Assembly: GCA_965649825.1 (NCBI GenBank)
Contig: OZ287702.1
Location: 248,001-312,000 of the forward strand
Direction of reading: 5' to 3'
DNA from: Penicillus capitatus
Taxonomy: Eukaryota; Chlorophyta
DNA length: 64,000 bases
Shown in pieces: positions 1-10,466 of the stretch (positions are counted from its first letter, which is position 1; each line of letters starts with the position of its first letter). The position numbers and the translations under genes are program-made. Under the pieces are notes generated by a model that was not told the DNA's origin, ran no database searches, and was given only the letters and a program-made list of their open reading frames with translations.

Positions 1-605
1 CGGAGAGCAGTTTCAGTGTTCTGCACGAACATACATCGATGGATCTGATGTCCCATCGTCGATCACCTGTAACGAGCATCGCCTTTCTTATCTGTCACCT
101 GCAAAGAAGGCGTCTGTAACCGTTTGGAAGATTACCCTTCTTGGCATACCGCTGCAAAAACGTCTGTGAAAGTGCCACCGCGATCGATGCAGAAGCTGAA
201 GTCTCGCATGGCACGCAATCGCCAAACACCACGCGGAGGTCTATGACGTCCTTTTCTCGTCAGCCGACAGTGCACTCGCGGGAGACGATCCACTTTAATG
301 GATATCATTTATGCGCCTCTTAAACCAGTGGTCGTTTCGCTTGAAGTCACTCGCGTTCGGCGTAACGTCCCGAAGTCACACATAGGGTTTGTCAGTGTCA
401 GTCAGTCAGTCATTGTTAGTACAACGATCCCTATGTACATTCAAGCAAGTATGACGCACACTCTGTCAGCCACCGAGGCATCGAATACGATATCATGGAG
501 CAGAACACATTGAAGCTTTTCGGAAGCTTGGATTGTACGACAGATTTAGGGAGAGTGCACTGCACGGCGTATCGAGATACTCTTCTGGGTGTGGAAGAGT
601 CCGTC
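1..605. other. No gene recognised upstream of the AP2 gene
   Basis: Only short open frames on both strands, none with a recognisable domain or a spliceable continuation. This is the 3' flank of the AP2 gene, and its terminator may lie here, but I see no distinct signal. Confidence 0.4.
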
Positions 606-2233
606 TTACGGGCGCCGTGACATGATGGCTTCGACTAATCGAACGGCAGATGAGCAAGCGACTTGTGCATCTTCTTCTGAGGCATAGACGCCCATGGTAT
701 GCATAGCTGTACCATCCCAAACCACGGCGTTCCACTTTGAATAGTTGACCATGCGATGAATCAAGCCGAACTGATTCCGACTGGATCCAAGAATGACTTT
801 GGCTTCTTCGATGTCGCTTCCGGCAACGGTCTCAGAAATGACGGAAGATACATGGAGAGGTGGTTCATCATTCTGAGAGGATTGAAGGATTGGAACGGGC
901 AGTCTGTCAGAGAAGGCCGATGTATCCAATGTCTGCGCTACTGGACGCTTCAGCGGAAGTTGTGGACCAGCAGGCGTCAACCCCATCCGCTGCTCTGCTG
1001 AATCATCTCCCCCCTTAGGCAGTACATTCTTGAATGCACTTTCATTGGTGCCAAATATTGATGCTTGATCCACCGCCTCCTTGACACGGGTACTAAACTA
1101 CAAGCATTGCAAAACCAACCGATCATTTTACTCAGATGAGATGCGGAGAGTCGTACGGCTGGTGTGGTGATGCTCGGTGTCTTGATGGGTCGCGGCGGTT
1201 GATTGGTGGAGTTCGGGGTTGTCGAATTGGTAGCTTTTGCAATTCCGCTTGGCAAGAAGAAAAATGGCGATCTTTCGAAGGGAGATCCGAGATTTTGGAT
1301 GTGTCCATGTGTTAGATCTCTCCCCGATGGCGCGGGTGGAAACTCTTGCTTGATTTTGGTTTGGCCGGCGATCGCAGGATTCGACAGAAAAGCGCTATTT
1401 AGAAACCGCTGTTCTGCTCGATCGAATGCGCGTTTTCCAAATCCTGCTTCTTCATACCGGCCACGCTTGACGGGTACCTGTATAGCTGCGAACTGTGAAG
1501 GATGAATTTTCTTCATTGGAGTGCCAGTAAATTGCCGAAAAGGAGTTGGCTTCGGTCGAGCAGCTCCACTCATGTATTTCTCGACCAGATGTGGTGGCGC
1601 ACCACCTTTCCAATCCGCTTCGGCATAGCTGTCCACACTAGACCACACAGAACCATTCCTTCAGCAGTGTGTGTGCATTGTGTACCTGAAATTCAGTTTT
1701 GTATTCCTGCCTCTAATCTGCAAGGCTGCTAAATCAAATGCTCTTGCTGCTTCTATGTCCGAAGTAAAGCTTCCAAGATAGATGTAGCGGCCTCCGTTAT
1801 TGATTGCCGCCTGCCACCGTTTATTCTTTTTGTTCCAACATACACCACGAAAGCGAGAAGATCGAGTCTTGGTCGTCTGGGTTAATAATGGTTAAAGTGT
1901 GTAATGGTCGATATCATGTATAATGGCGATGTGACGTCGTACCTCTGGCGTAGAATTGGAGGTATTCTGCGGTTCTCGCGCCACGTTATCGTGCGGGGCG
2001 GGGTCCGCGTTCTTCGGGGCGGAAGTGCTGTTGACGGGAACACTCGCCGGAGCGGTATCTTCCACCATAGCATCATCGGAAACCGTGGTTGGCGTCTCGC
2101 AGCCGCGCGTCGCGAAATCGGACGGTGGCTGTTCTATGGGCAGTGCCGTCATGGCTTCGAGCCCGAGAGCATCGGCGCGAGAGGACGTGCAGGCCATTAG
2201 GTAATAGGAACCTAGAACAGCGCTGTCACTCAC
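606..2233 (-). CDS. AP2-domain transcription factor
   Basis: Probable nuclear DNA-binding regulator. Four exons (2233-1943, 1876-1686, 1637-1157, 1079-606) join in frame across GT-AG introns of 66, 48 and 77 nt to give 478 residues. Exon 2 encodes an AP2/ERF domain at about residues 103-160: it starts SSRFRGVCWNKKNKRWQAAI, continues with GRYIYLGSF and ends with the AARAFD and RGRNTKLNF blocks typical of the family. The rest is proline- and serine-rich and basic, with no other known domain. The last 50 residues (KWNAVV, then LGVY-like MGVYASEEDAQVA) resemble a second, worn AP2 fold. AP2 proteins are common in plants, apicomplexans and some algae. The targets cannot be read from the sequence. 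Confidence 0.82.
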
Positions 2234-2647
2234 AACGGGGTTATGCGGAAATTGTGAGCCATTTTCTCACGAACGCACAAGGCCGATGGCTTTGAGAAAG
2301 AACCACGTAACGTACAAGAAGCGTTTTCACACTAACTTCGTCCTACCGCAACGAAAGTGGCAAAAAGTGATATTGAAAACGATGAACGCGAATGTCGCGT
2401 GTCGCGAACAAACATGTTAGGGTCGAACACGGAAAACGGAAAAAAACGCACGCCGGCGTTTAACGTACGTTCAGCGGAAAGGCACTTTTTTCTTGTCGGA
2501 GAAATGAGTCTCACTCGTTGCGACGGTCGGCTTCGAAGTGTCACTCAACTCACAAAGACAACGAAAAAAAGAAGAACGCAATGACATTCATGCAGACACA
2601 TCTTCTTTGTAAAGCATGACTAATCTACACCACAAAAGGAACATTGT
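2234..2647. other. Intergenic, promoter side of the AP2 gene
   Basis: About 410 bp between two genes on the minus strand. A plus-strand frame at 2357-2584 is open but has no domain and no neighbours to splice to. It probably holds the AP2 promoter and the end of the coiled-coil gene. Confidence 0.4.
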
Positions 2648-5600
2648 TCAAACCCAAGTGGTGGTTCGTGACGGTTTACCGAGAAAAGGAGCGGTATCGA
2701 GCAACTCTTCGGCGGGATGGTAGTGGATATTAATCGCCCGGTGCTGCATGTCATCGAGGATGTTGAGTGTCTCATGTAATATCATAGTAAATTCATTCTC
2801 CAAATCGCGAAATTCTTTTGCATTTTGTCGGTCAACTGGAGGTAGAGGTGCCACTGTGAAGTCTATAAGACTCAAAGGTGAGCTAACCGACAGCGGACGG
2901 TTTTGGCAAACGTACCTCGGTTAAAACGCTTGTCGATTTTTCTACCTTCCAAGTAATGCCAAAAAGCACGCGTCTCTGCGAATTGTCTTGGAGGATTTGT
3001 GTATCTATGACGCAGAATGACTTTCGTATTGGATACTAACGGATGGAATTCGTACTGAATTTCGCCAATTAACCGTTCCGAGGCAAAAAGGCATGACTGA
3101 GAACGCATGCACACCGACAACAGCAGATGGCATTCGGCAAAGAAGGTGGCAAAGAATGCGTCAGAAAGGGCGTGGATGGACACGCCATTGACTGGCCGTT
3201 GAGAAATGGCATACCGGGACCAAATGTCTTCCTCGGACAGCGCGGATCCGACGTGTGATGGCTGACAGATGTGATCCAGTGCCTGCTGAACCTGTTGACT
3301 GTACACATCGATGGATGCCGAGGCAAAATTGCGAAGCATGATCAGTGGAATCTTGCCGAAAGCCTCTTTCACAGACATCCACATGGTCTGCACAGACACA
3401 TCCGTCTCATGCATTGAAGCAGACAGATGTTGTTCATGCTTTGGCCTTCGAGAGATCTCTTTCTTTTATCATCGAAGCATCTTTCTTCATTTGGTCGATG
3501 CAGGCAGCTGCATATTCTTCAAAGTGCTGAAGGTCAGGTCCGATCTCTTGGATTCTGTGTATCTCTTGTGCATCCACGCGATCATCAAAGAATGCCTTCC
3601 CGGCCTGTAGAGGCAGGCAAGAATGGTATTGGGTGTGCTTGCCAACAGTATCGATGTTTGACCTGTTGAATGCTAAGAAGCGCGTCTGGAGGTCGACAAA
3701 GATCGTCTTCATGTGTCTCGGCATTCGATGAAGGACTCGGCGAAAGGACAGAGGAAAGATCGATGCTTGCCAACGTCGTTATTTCCATAGACAGAAGCTC
3801 GTCTACGAGGGAAGAGACGCAGGAGGTCTCTTCACAGAAGATGTCTCGGAAAGCATGTAAACTGGACATGGCAGCATCGATCAAAGCTGCACAAAAGGCC
3901 ACCTTCTCGATGGTCGCTGTCTTTGGAAGCTCTGTTTCTTTCTTTCCTTCGGCAATGGTCTTCATCTTGTCGCGTATTAAGCCTGTAAGCAAGGTGTCGT
4001 CCAATCAAGTGAGCTTTGCTGTCTTGCAGGAGTCTTGCTTTCGGCAGTCTTTGAAATGTCTGTCTGTTTCTTGCGAGAGAGCTGACCCATTTTGGTCAAT
4101 TCCTTCAGATCACGGACCTTCTTTTTGAGATTTTGGATCTTTGATTTGATGATCTGAGCATTTTGATCCAGCCGTTTCTGTTCTTGCCTCAACAACGCAT
4201 CGCGAGTTTTGAGCAATCGGATTTCGGATGCGTGAGAAGGGATGGATTCCATCAGGATTTCTTTCCACTGGTTGACCTGAGCATGCCAATTCATCTCAAT
4301 TGCTGCACAAACGCAGCAGGTCACCTTCTCATGAACATGACAGTGAAATTCAGCAAGCTCCTGTTGACTCTCTTGTTTTGTATGATTGGCTGTGTTTTGT
4401 AATGCGTCCATTTCGGCCATCCATTCTTCCCGAATCCTTTGATCGACGGTTGGAGAAGAGGAGAGCTCTGAACTCAGAAAAGCATCTCTGATCTCCTTCA
4501 TCTGCTGCACAAAATCTGTGCAAGTCTCCTCGTGCAATTTCACAAAGCCGGAGTAAAAGCCTCCATCTGCATCGATGTTTTGAATGCGTCTTGTTGCATT
4601 CTCAAGGGCAACTGGACTTCGGACAGTTTTCAGATGTTCTTTCATGCCCTCAATTTTCATCACGTCGTCATCCAATGACTGATGGGCTGATGACGTGAGA
4701 TCCTTGACGGATGACTAAGGCAATACAATAAGGATGAGGATGACACGACCGTTGCGAATTAACCTTGAACACGGTTATACGTGTTTCCCCTGATGTCCGA
4801 TAGGATTGCACCTTCTGCGTTGCCTGAACAATATTGGACAGCAAACGAGATCTGGCATCCGGAACAGTCGTCTGTCGAAGAAGGCGCTTCCACTCCTCTA
4901 TGGACGCAAGGTCGTCTCGGAAAGCGGCAGATCGATCGTCGGCAACGCGAGCGATCCTGGTCTCTATATCCGCTACCGCGTTGCTCATGTCTCTTCCGCA
5001 GCAATCCTGAACCACACATAAGCATAATTGGCAGATAAAGCTCAAAGACATCGTTTAAGATCCAGAGATAGCACTCCTTGTTTTGTGGGCTTACAATGAG
5101 GGCGGCTAAGTCGCGTTTTTGGATATCTTTTGTTGGAAACTGCCATTCGGCAACGGAAAGAACTTTACGCTGTTTCTCTCCATCCTCGCAATTCATGAAT
5201 GCCGATTGCATCGATACCCCATCATTGTTTTCTTCGGGTCTCTTCGATTCAATACATTCCGTTGGGAAGAGTCGATCCATGGTCTGCTTCAGGTGATCAT
5301 CGTCAAGACCTGACACCTCGATTGTGAAAGATGTTTTTTCTGTTGTTCTATTTGCGATACCACCCTCTTCCAGATCGATTGGAAGATACTCTCGGAGTTT
5401 GTCTCGCCACTCGACGATGGATTGATCAGCTTCGGTTCTAAGCTCTTTTACAACACGTTCAAGATCGCCCGACACGGCATGGAACTTTTCTTCTGCATCC
5501 AAGATCGACACCTCCATCGCATCCACCAAGGAATCGAGGGTGCTTTCGTCGTTTGCCTCCTTCAACTGTACTGTCTTTTCATCCATGGATGCTCTGTGCG

Positions 5601-7233
5601 AATCCCAAGCCGCTTTCAAATCGCCATGGATCTGTTTGGTCTTGTCGAGGAAGTCTAAAGAGTAGGTTCTCAATAAAAGAATGGACAGACGGTATTCAAA
5701 TGTCTGAGCACCTGTGGTGTGGAGCTCGATGGAGCGGAGGCAGTGTTCTCTAGAAGTGGCCATCTCTTCTGCAGCATGCTGCAAATGCTGAGATGTTTTC
5801 TCCAAGGCACTGCGCTGATTGGCCAATTGTGTTTTTGATTGAGCGACGAGAATGTCCAAGAATGCTTCTCGATCCTTCACGATACACCTCCCCTCTTCGA
5901 TTTTGGCCTCTAACTCCGAATCGATCTCCACGAGCTCAAGTCTGCTAACTGCAACATTTTCCAAGAGAGAAGCTTGTCTTTGTCCAAGCCGTTTGGCAGC
6001 TTGAACAACGTGGGACATACTACAGAAATGCGATCTATAGATTCTCCGGCGTCCTGAAAGAGGACATGCCTGGCTATCTGCTGCTCTTCAGATGCTGACC
6101 ATGCCGATAAGATCGTTCCGAAACTTTGGCCCCATGTATGAATAGCGCTGCACTGCAGGCCGGAGTCCATTAGAGCAGACAGTTGGCGCATCCATTTCAC
6201 AAACGCGCCGTCTCTAGCATGGAGTACGGATTGCGTCTCATACAACACAACTGCCACGTCAGCAGGTGCCCAGAAGTCTTCAGACTTCAGTTGATCGATC
6301 ATCCGATACACTTTGCTGCACTCGATGGATCGCTCGTGCATGGATTTCAGATCGTGTAATCGGTTTTCCATCTCCTGCAGTCGCTTCTCACTGTCTTCTT
6401 TCAGCTCTTTGCAAAAATCTCGAAACTCTTTTCTGTAAAGGCATTCAGGAAGCTCGTTACTCCGCAGGACGCTCTTATCAGGAGTATACCGTGGTGCATC
6501 TAATCGCGTTTTGAAGATGGACTGTTGTTCTGCAAAGAAATCTTCTTTCTTTTCCGCCGTTTCGTAACAGAGCGCGTCCATTGTGCAAGCATACTGCTCC
6601 AGTACCTCGTCAAGGCGCTCTTTAGAACGAATTTCTAAGCGATTCATGTCCTCTTCTCCGTTCTCCACGGCAATCTTCACTTTCCCTCTGGCAATTTTGA
6701 TATCTTGCTCATTCTAAACCATCTTCTATTGGTAAACAACAAAGCACGACGATTCGCGAACCTGGTCGATATCGCCCATCGTTAGATGCCTGTGCTTTTC
6801 TTCATCTCCCAACACATTCATATTGCATTCGACTTCCCATACAGCATCGTGTACGATCTTCTCAGTAATTTCGCGGTCGCTCGATACACCTCTTTCGAAT
6901 TCGGCAAAGCAGTCGGCCGTCAGAGAGTGCAGCGTGTCCAAGGCCTATTGTTGTCCATCCGTATGGCGCACACGGATGACATCGTCTTACCGCGTGCTTG
7001 CCGCGTTCGATGTTTTTCACCTGTTTGGTGACTCTGATGCATTTTTTCCGAGGAAACGTCCGACTCGGTATACCATCGACTGCGGCAGTACTGTTCGGAA
7101 TTGCCATTTCGGAGACCGCTTCACCGACCGCGGCATGCCGCGGCTCGACGCTCCCCGTGATCATTCCATGCGTAAAGTAACGATTTTTCAGAACAGCATC
7201 TTCTTGAGGTTCCTGTCTCCATTTTTGTGACAT
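2648..7233 (-). CDS. Giant coiled-coil protein, possibly axonemal
   Basis: Roughly 1,350 residues in about eleven exons, with most introns 40-80 nt. Well-supported joins include the introns after RGKHA (near 6990), after GDIDQ (near 6740), after ILND (near 5050), after VFK (near 4760), after SIQQ (near 3650) and after FNR (near 2925). The product is almost wholly alpha-helical, rich in E, K, Q, R and L, with long heptad-like stretches and no catalytic motif. Its size, single-copy look and company of cilium genes suggest a ciliary structural protein. CCDC180 is one candidate family, but I cannot show this from motifs. Two joins (near 4010 and 3430) need GC-AG introns or else hide a frameshift. 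The start is ATG at 7233. Confidence 0.6.
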
Positions 7234-7284
7234 CGTCTAGGTGGCAAGAGAACAATGCAAATACTTAAACACGGTATCTCGTTT

Positions 7285-8840
7285 CTATCGATGCGTTTCT
7301 GTTTCCTCTGTCAGATACATGTCTTCTTTGGCATAGAATTCTGACATGAGACGATAGACGTAGCTTGGCGTCACCCCACCTTGATCCGTCAATAGCAGAC
7401 TGATCAGATCGGGCGGCACAAAATCAAATGCCGGATTGACAACGTCCACACCTGAGCCGCCGAAAATGCGATTCTCTTGCGACGGTATGAACATCCACTC
7501 ACCACCATCGGATAGATGTGCCAACTCGCCGTACGGAATGATCTCGTGCGGCGATCTGAATTCGTTGAGCAAGAGAAAGGGATCTTGCGGAAAAATGGGC
7601 GAGAGCTTGTGCGTGCCGACCAGGACCACAAATGGAACGGAATGGTGTTGAGCGGCAGCAGCAACCATTAGAATACCGCTCTTTGCCATCACACCACCAT
7701 CTGTCAAAATCTCGTGTCCGCCCACAAACACCTGTCCTCCAAGATGTGACACGTAACGAAGCCTCACAGGGACATGCCTTGTCGGCTCGAGCCATTAGAG
7801 CAAAAATGGCGGCGTCTGTAACCAAGGTCGTCTTGATTTCGGCCTCACAGAGTTTCTTTGCCATCTGGTGGCCTACAGCACTCGATATAGAGACGGACAT
7901 AACGGTATGAGCGGCTCGTGCGATGCCTCACCGTCCAATGCTGGAGCTGCTTCGGCGACAATGACCTCCAGATCCGGTCGATTTTCGTGAGCTAGTGTTA
8001 GGAACTTCAGAACCGTTTCTGAAAAGCCGTACGTCAAAACCACCTGTCACCTCTAACTCTCTCACGCACAGGCACAGACATCTCTCACTTCGTTGGCATG
8101 GATGAGATCGAGTCCTTCTTGTGCGATCTGCGCTGGAATGTTCTCCAGTTCATCAATCAATTCATTGATGCCATCGATAACACCCTGCTTTCCTTTCCAG
8201 TTCTTGCTTTTCTTCACTGTCTTCTTTGACGCCTCTTCCTGGTGCGCCTGGACGCCAAGAGAAAGCAGCGATACTGCATGGCCACCCTCCTTCTGTTGAG
8301 GATTCAGATCCAACAACGCATGCAGAGATCGCGTCAGGCGAAATGACGAAGACGACGTGGTCACATCTTCCTGCATACGCACCGCATCTGTATGCCTGCC
8401 GGCGTCGATTGTGGGATTAGGGTTACTGTCTGGCTGGAAGAGTTGCCCTGTTCTTTGAGTTCCTCCTCCTCTTCCTCCCGAATCAAACGCAAAACGCGGC
8501 GGACAATGTTCCCGATCACGAGTTCTGTCCATATCATCTTTCATTTCCACCATCCAGATCTCTTTGTTCGCAGGACAGACCTGTTGGTTTTGCCTCTTGC
8601 AGTTTAATGCCCGTTTTCTTTACGTCTTGAAGCAGAGATGTCGCATCGGAGTAGCGGTTGTGCACGATGACGGTCCTTAAGTACTCAGCCGCCCGTTTGG
8701 AAACAGCTAGCGTCCCCGACAATTGTCTGATGGGCAGGCAGTACAGCGCCGCCGCCTTTGAAAATCTCTTGGCCAAGGGACGGAAGTTACCCGCGCTGAA
8801 GCTGACTGCAGAATTCGTTCTCGAGTTCTTCGAGCTTCAT
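7285..8840 (-). CDS. EIF2B2: Translation initiation factor eIF2B subunit beta
   Basis: Regulatory subunit of the eIF2B complex that reloads eIF2 with GTP in the cytosol. Family blocks appear in order: an N-terminal helical part (RAAEYLRTVIVHNRYSDA), ELVIGNIVRRVLRLIREE, then ANEVVLTYGFSETVLKFL, VIVAEAAP, IKTTLVTDAAIFALMARADK, VFVGGHEILTDGGV, and the end DFVPPDLISLLLTDQGG with PSYVYRLMSEFY. Exon 1 is only 50 nt (8840-8791). The intron at 7732-7777 begins with GC and ends with AG, and only this joins ADK to VFVGG in the frame the family requires. The start ATG at 8840 lies 47 bp from the divergent DNAAF6 start. Confidence 0.93.
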
Positions 8841-8887
8841 GATACTACCGACGACGACAACGCGACAATTATCGGGAGTCACGCAAA

Positions 8888-9534
8888 ATGGACGTCGACC
8901 CTCGATTCGCTGACGACTTTGACGCCCTCGAAAAGCTCCTGGAGCACAGCACAGCATGCTGTCGGGCAAAGACTGCTGCCGAGACCTCATCAAGTAAACA
9001 AACACAGATCGTGCCCGGTATCCAATGAATTGTCAAACAAGACATCACTCCTGTCCCCGTCACGCGTCATCGCACAGCCATACAAGAGACGCACGAGCGC
9101 CGACGATTCGAACAGTGTGATGGACGCATCGTTCCAAAGTGTGATGTGATCTATCAACAAGTCAGCAATGATCCGTCATTCTCTCTCTGTGATGATCTAC
9201 GGGATAACAGGCCATCCAGACGAGCGACGTGTTATTGGGATTGAGCGGCAAGACACCATCTACGGCCAGCTGCGATGCACTCCTGGTGAGAATCGCGTTG
9301 CCCAAGATCGATGCCATGGAAGAGTTGCATCTCGAGTGTAAAACGAATCGCATTGTGCTAGAGAGCAACGATTACAAACTCATACAACATCTCCCTCATC
9401 CTGTGCAGCCAGATCGCAGCCGGGCTTTATGGAAATCCAAAGAACGTGTCCTGGAGATGCGTTTACCGATCTGTTCGACTGATGTATGGAACGAAAGTAC
9501 TGTGTCGTCGTTGCGTACGACGGATGCACTGTGA
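8888..9534 (+). CDS. DNAAF6: Dynein axonemal assembly factor 6 (PIH1D3-like)
   Basis: Cytoplasmic co-chaperone factor for assembling axonemal dynein arms. Exon 1 starts MDVDPRFADDFDALEKLLE. A small second exon carries PKCDVIYQQ, the family lead-in to the PIH/CS-like domain. The last exon holds TSDVLLGLSGKTPSTASCD, VRIALP, YKLIQHLPHPV and a closing LEMRLPI strand. The order and spacing match PIH1D3/Twister proteins, which are short like this one (about 180 residues). Introns are about 50-60 nt with GT-AG ends. It is divergent from eIF2B beta, with 47 bp between start codons, so the two must share one promoter region. It is evidence that the organism builds motile cilia. Confidence 0.88.
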
Positions 9535-9605
9535 TTTGATGTGACGTTCGTGTCATCTCTTGATGGATGGGTGGATGGGGCTGTGTTTACACGTGACCTC
9601 GTACA

Positions 9606-10285
9606 ATGGACGCTGACAAAAGCAGTGGCAATCAAGCGGACGCAACTTCGAACCGAGATGCGACGGGTGTTCGCGAGCAAGACCGTTTCTTACCTATCGC
9701 GAATATCAGTCGAATCATGAAGCGCGGTCTACCCGCAAACGCCAAAATCGCCAAAGAAGCAAAAGAGACGGTACAGGAATGCGTGTCCGAATTCATTAGC
9801 TTCATCACTTCCGAGTGTGTCTCGTCGACATGACTTGAACAACTCACTCACCCCTATTATCTTGCGGTTCTGTACAGGGCAAGTGACAAATGCCAAAGAG
9901 AAAAGCGCAAGACAATTAATGGCGATGATTTGCTTTGGGCACTGAGCACTCTTGGCTTCGAAGAGTACGTGGACCCGCTTAAGCTCTTTCTAACCAAATA
10001 TAGAGAATCGGAAACAACGTCATCTTCAGTACGCAATGCTGAAACCCGACGTCAAATAAAGCAAGAACCGAATCAGGTATGTCTTTGACTTCTCACTCTT
10101 TTTGAGTGAGATGGATGGGCGTGACTTAGATGATGATGGAAACCGGACTGGCGATGGATGATGTTCCGTACGGAAAATCTGCTTGTGATTTGGATGAAGC
10201 CATGCCGGATCTTCATCCCACGTCGACACCTCTGTTCGCAGAATATATGATGGACAACAGACCACATCATCCAACAAGAAACTAG
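9606..10285 (+). CDS. NFYB: Nuclear transcription factor Y subunit beta
   Basis: Histone-fold subunit of the CCAAT-binding trimer. Exon 1 gives [20 protein letters not shown] then [20 protein letters not shown]; the join to exon 2 gives [20 protein letters not shown] and then [20 protein letters not shown]. This is the complete, well-conserved HAP3 core (about residues 28-118). A third exon adds an acidic, methionine-rich tail ending near PHHPTRN. The second intron (10077-10129) contains a perfect 7-bp stem with a T5 loop, described separately. Partners NF-YA and NF-YC are not in the window. Confidence 0.95.
10092..10110 (+). repeat. Hairpin inside the NF-YB intron
   Basis: CTCACTC (10092-10098), a T5 loop, then GAGTGAG (10104-10110). 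It lies wholly within the 53-nt intron 10077-10129. A near-identical stem occurs in the eIF2D intron. Confidence 0.8.
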
Positions 10286-10466
10286 ATTCTGTGCTGGTTC
10301 AGAAGCTCAAGTGTCCTTCCCTATATTCTTTGATGTCCTAGCGTCTTCTTTGATGCCAACGTGTGGAAAGAAGCCCATCTGGGAAACGGCATTCCCTCTG
10401 TCTTGTGACAGCTGCACTGTTTGTAATGTATGTGTCATAAGCGGTTATGTTTACAGTAACATCCTT
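10286..10466. other. Short gap between convergent genes
   Basis: About 180 bp between the ends of NF-YB and the PYRR-type gene. Nothing recognised apart from probable 3' ends. Confidence 0.5.

Noticed and set aside
493-735. Minus-strand 80-residue frame
   Set aside because: Overlaps the last exon of the AP2 gene in another frame and has no domain.
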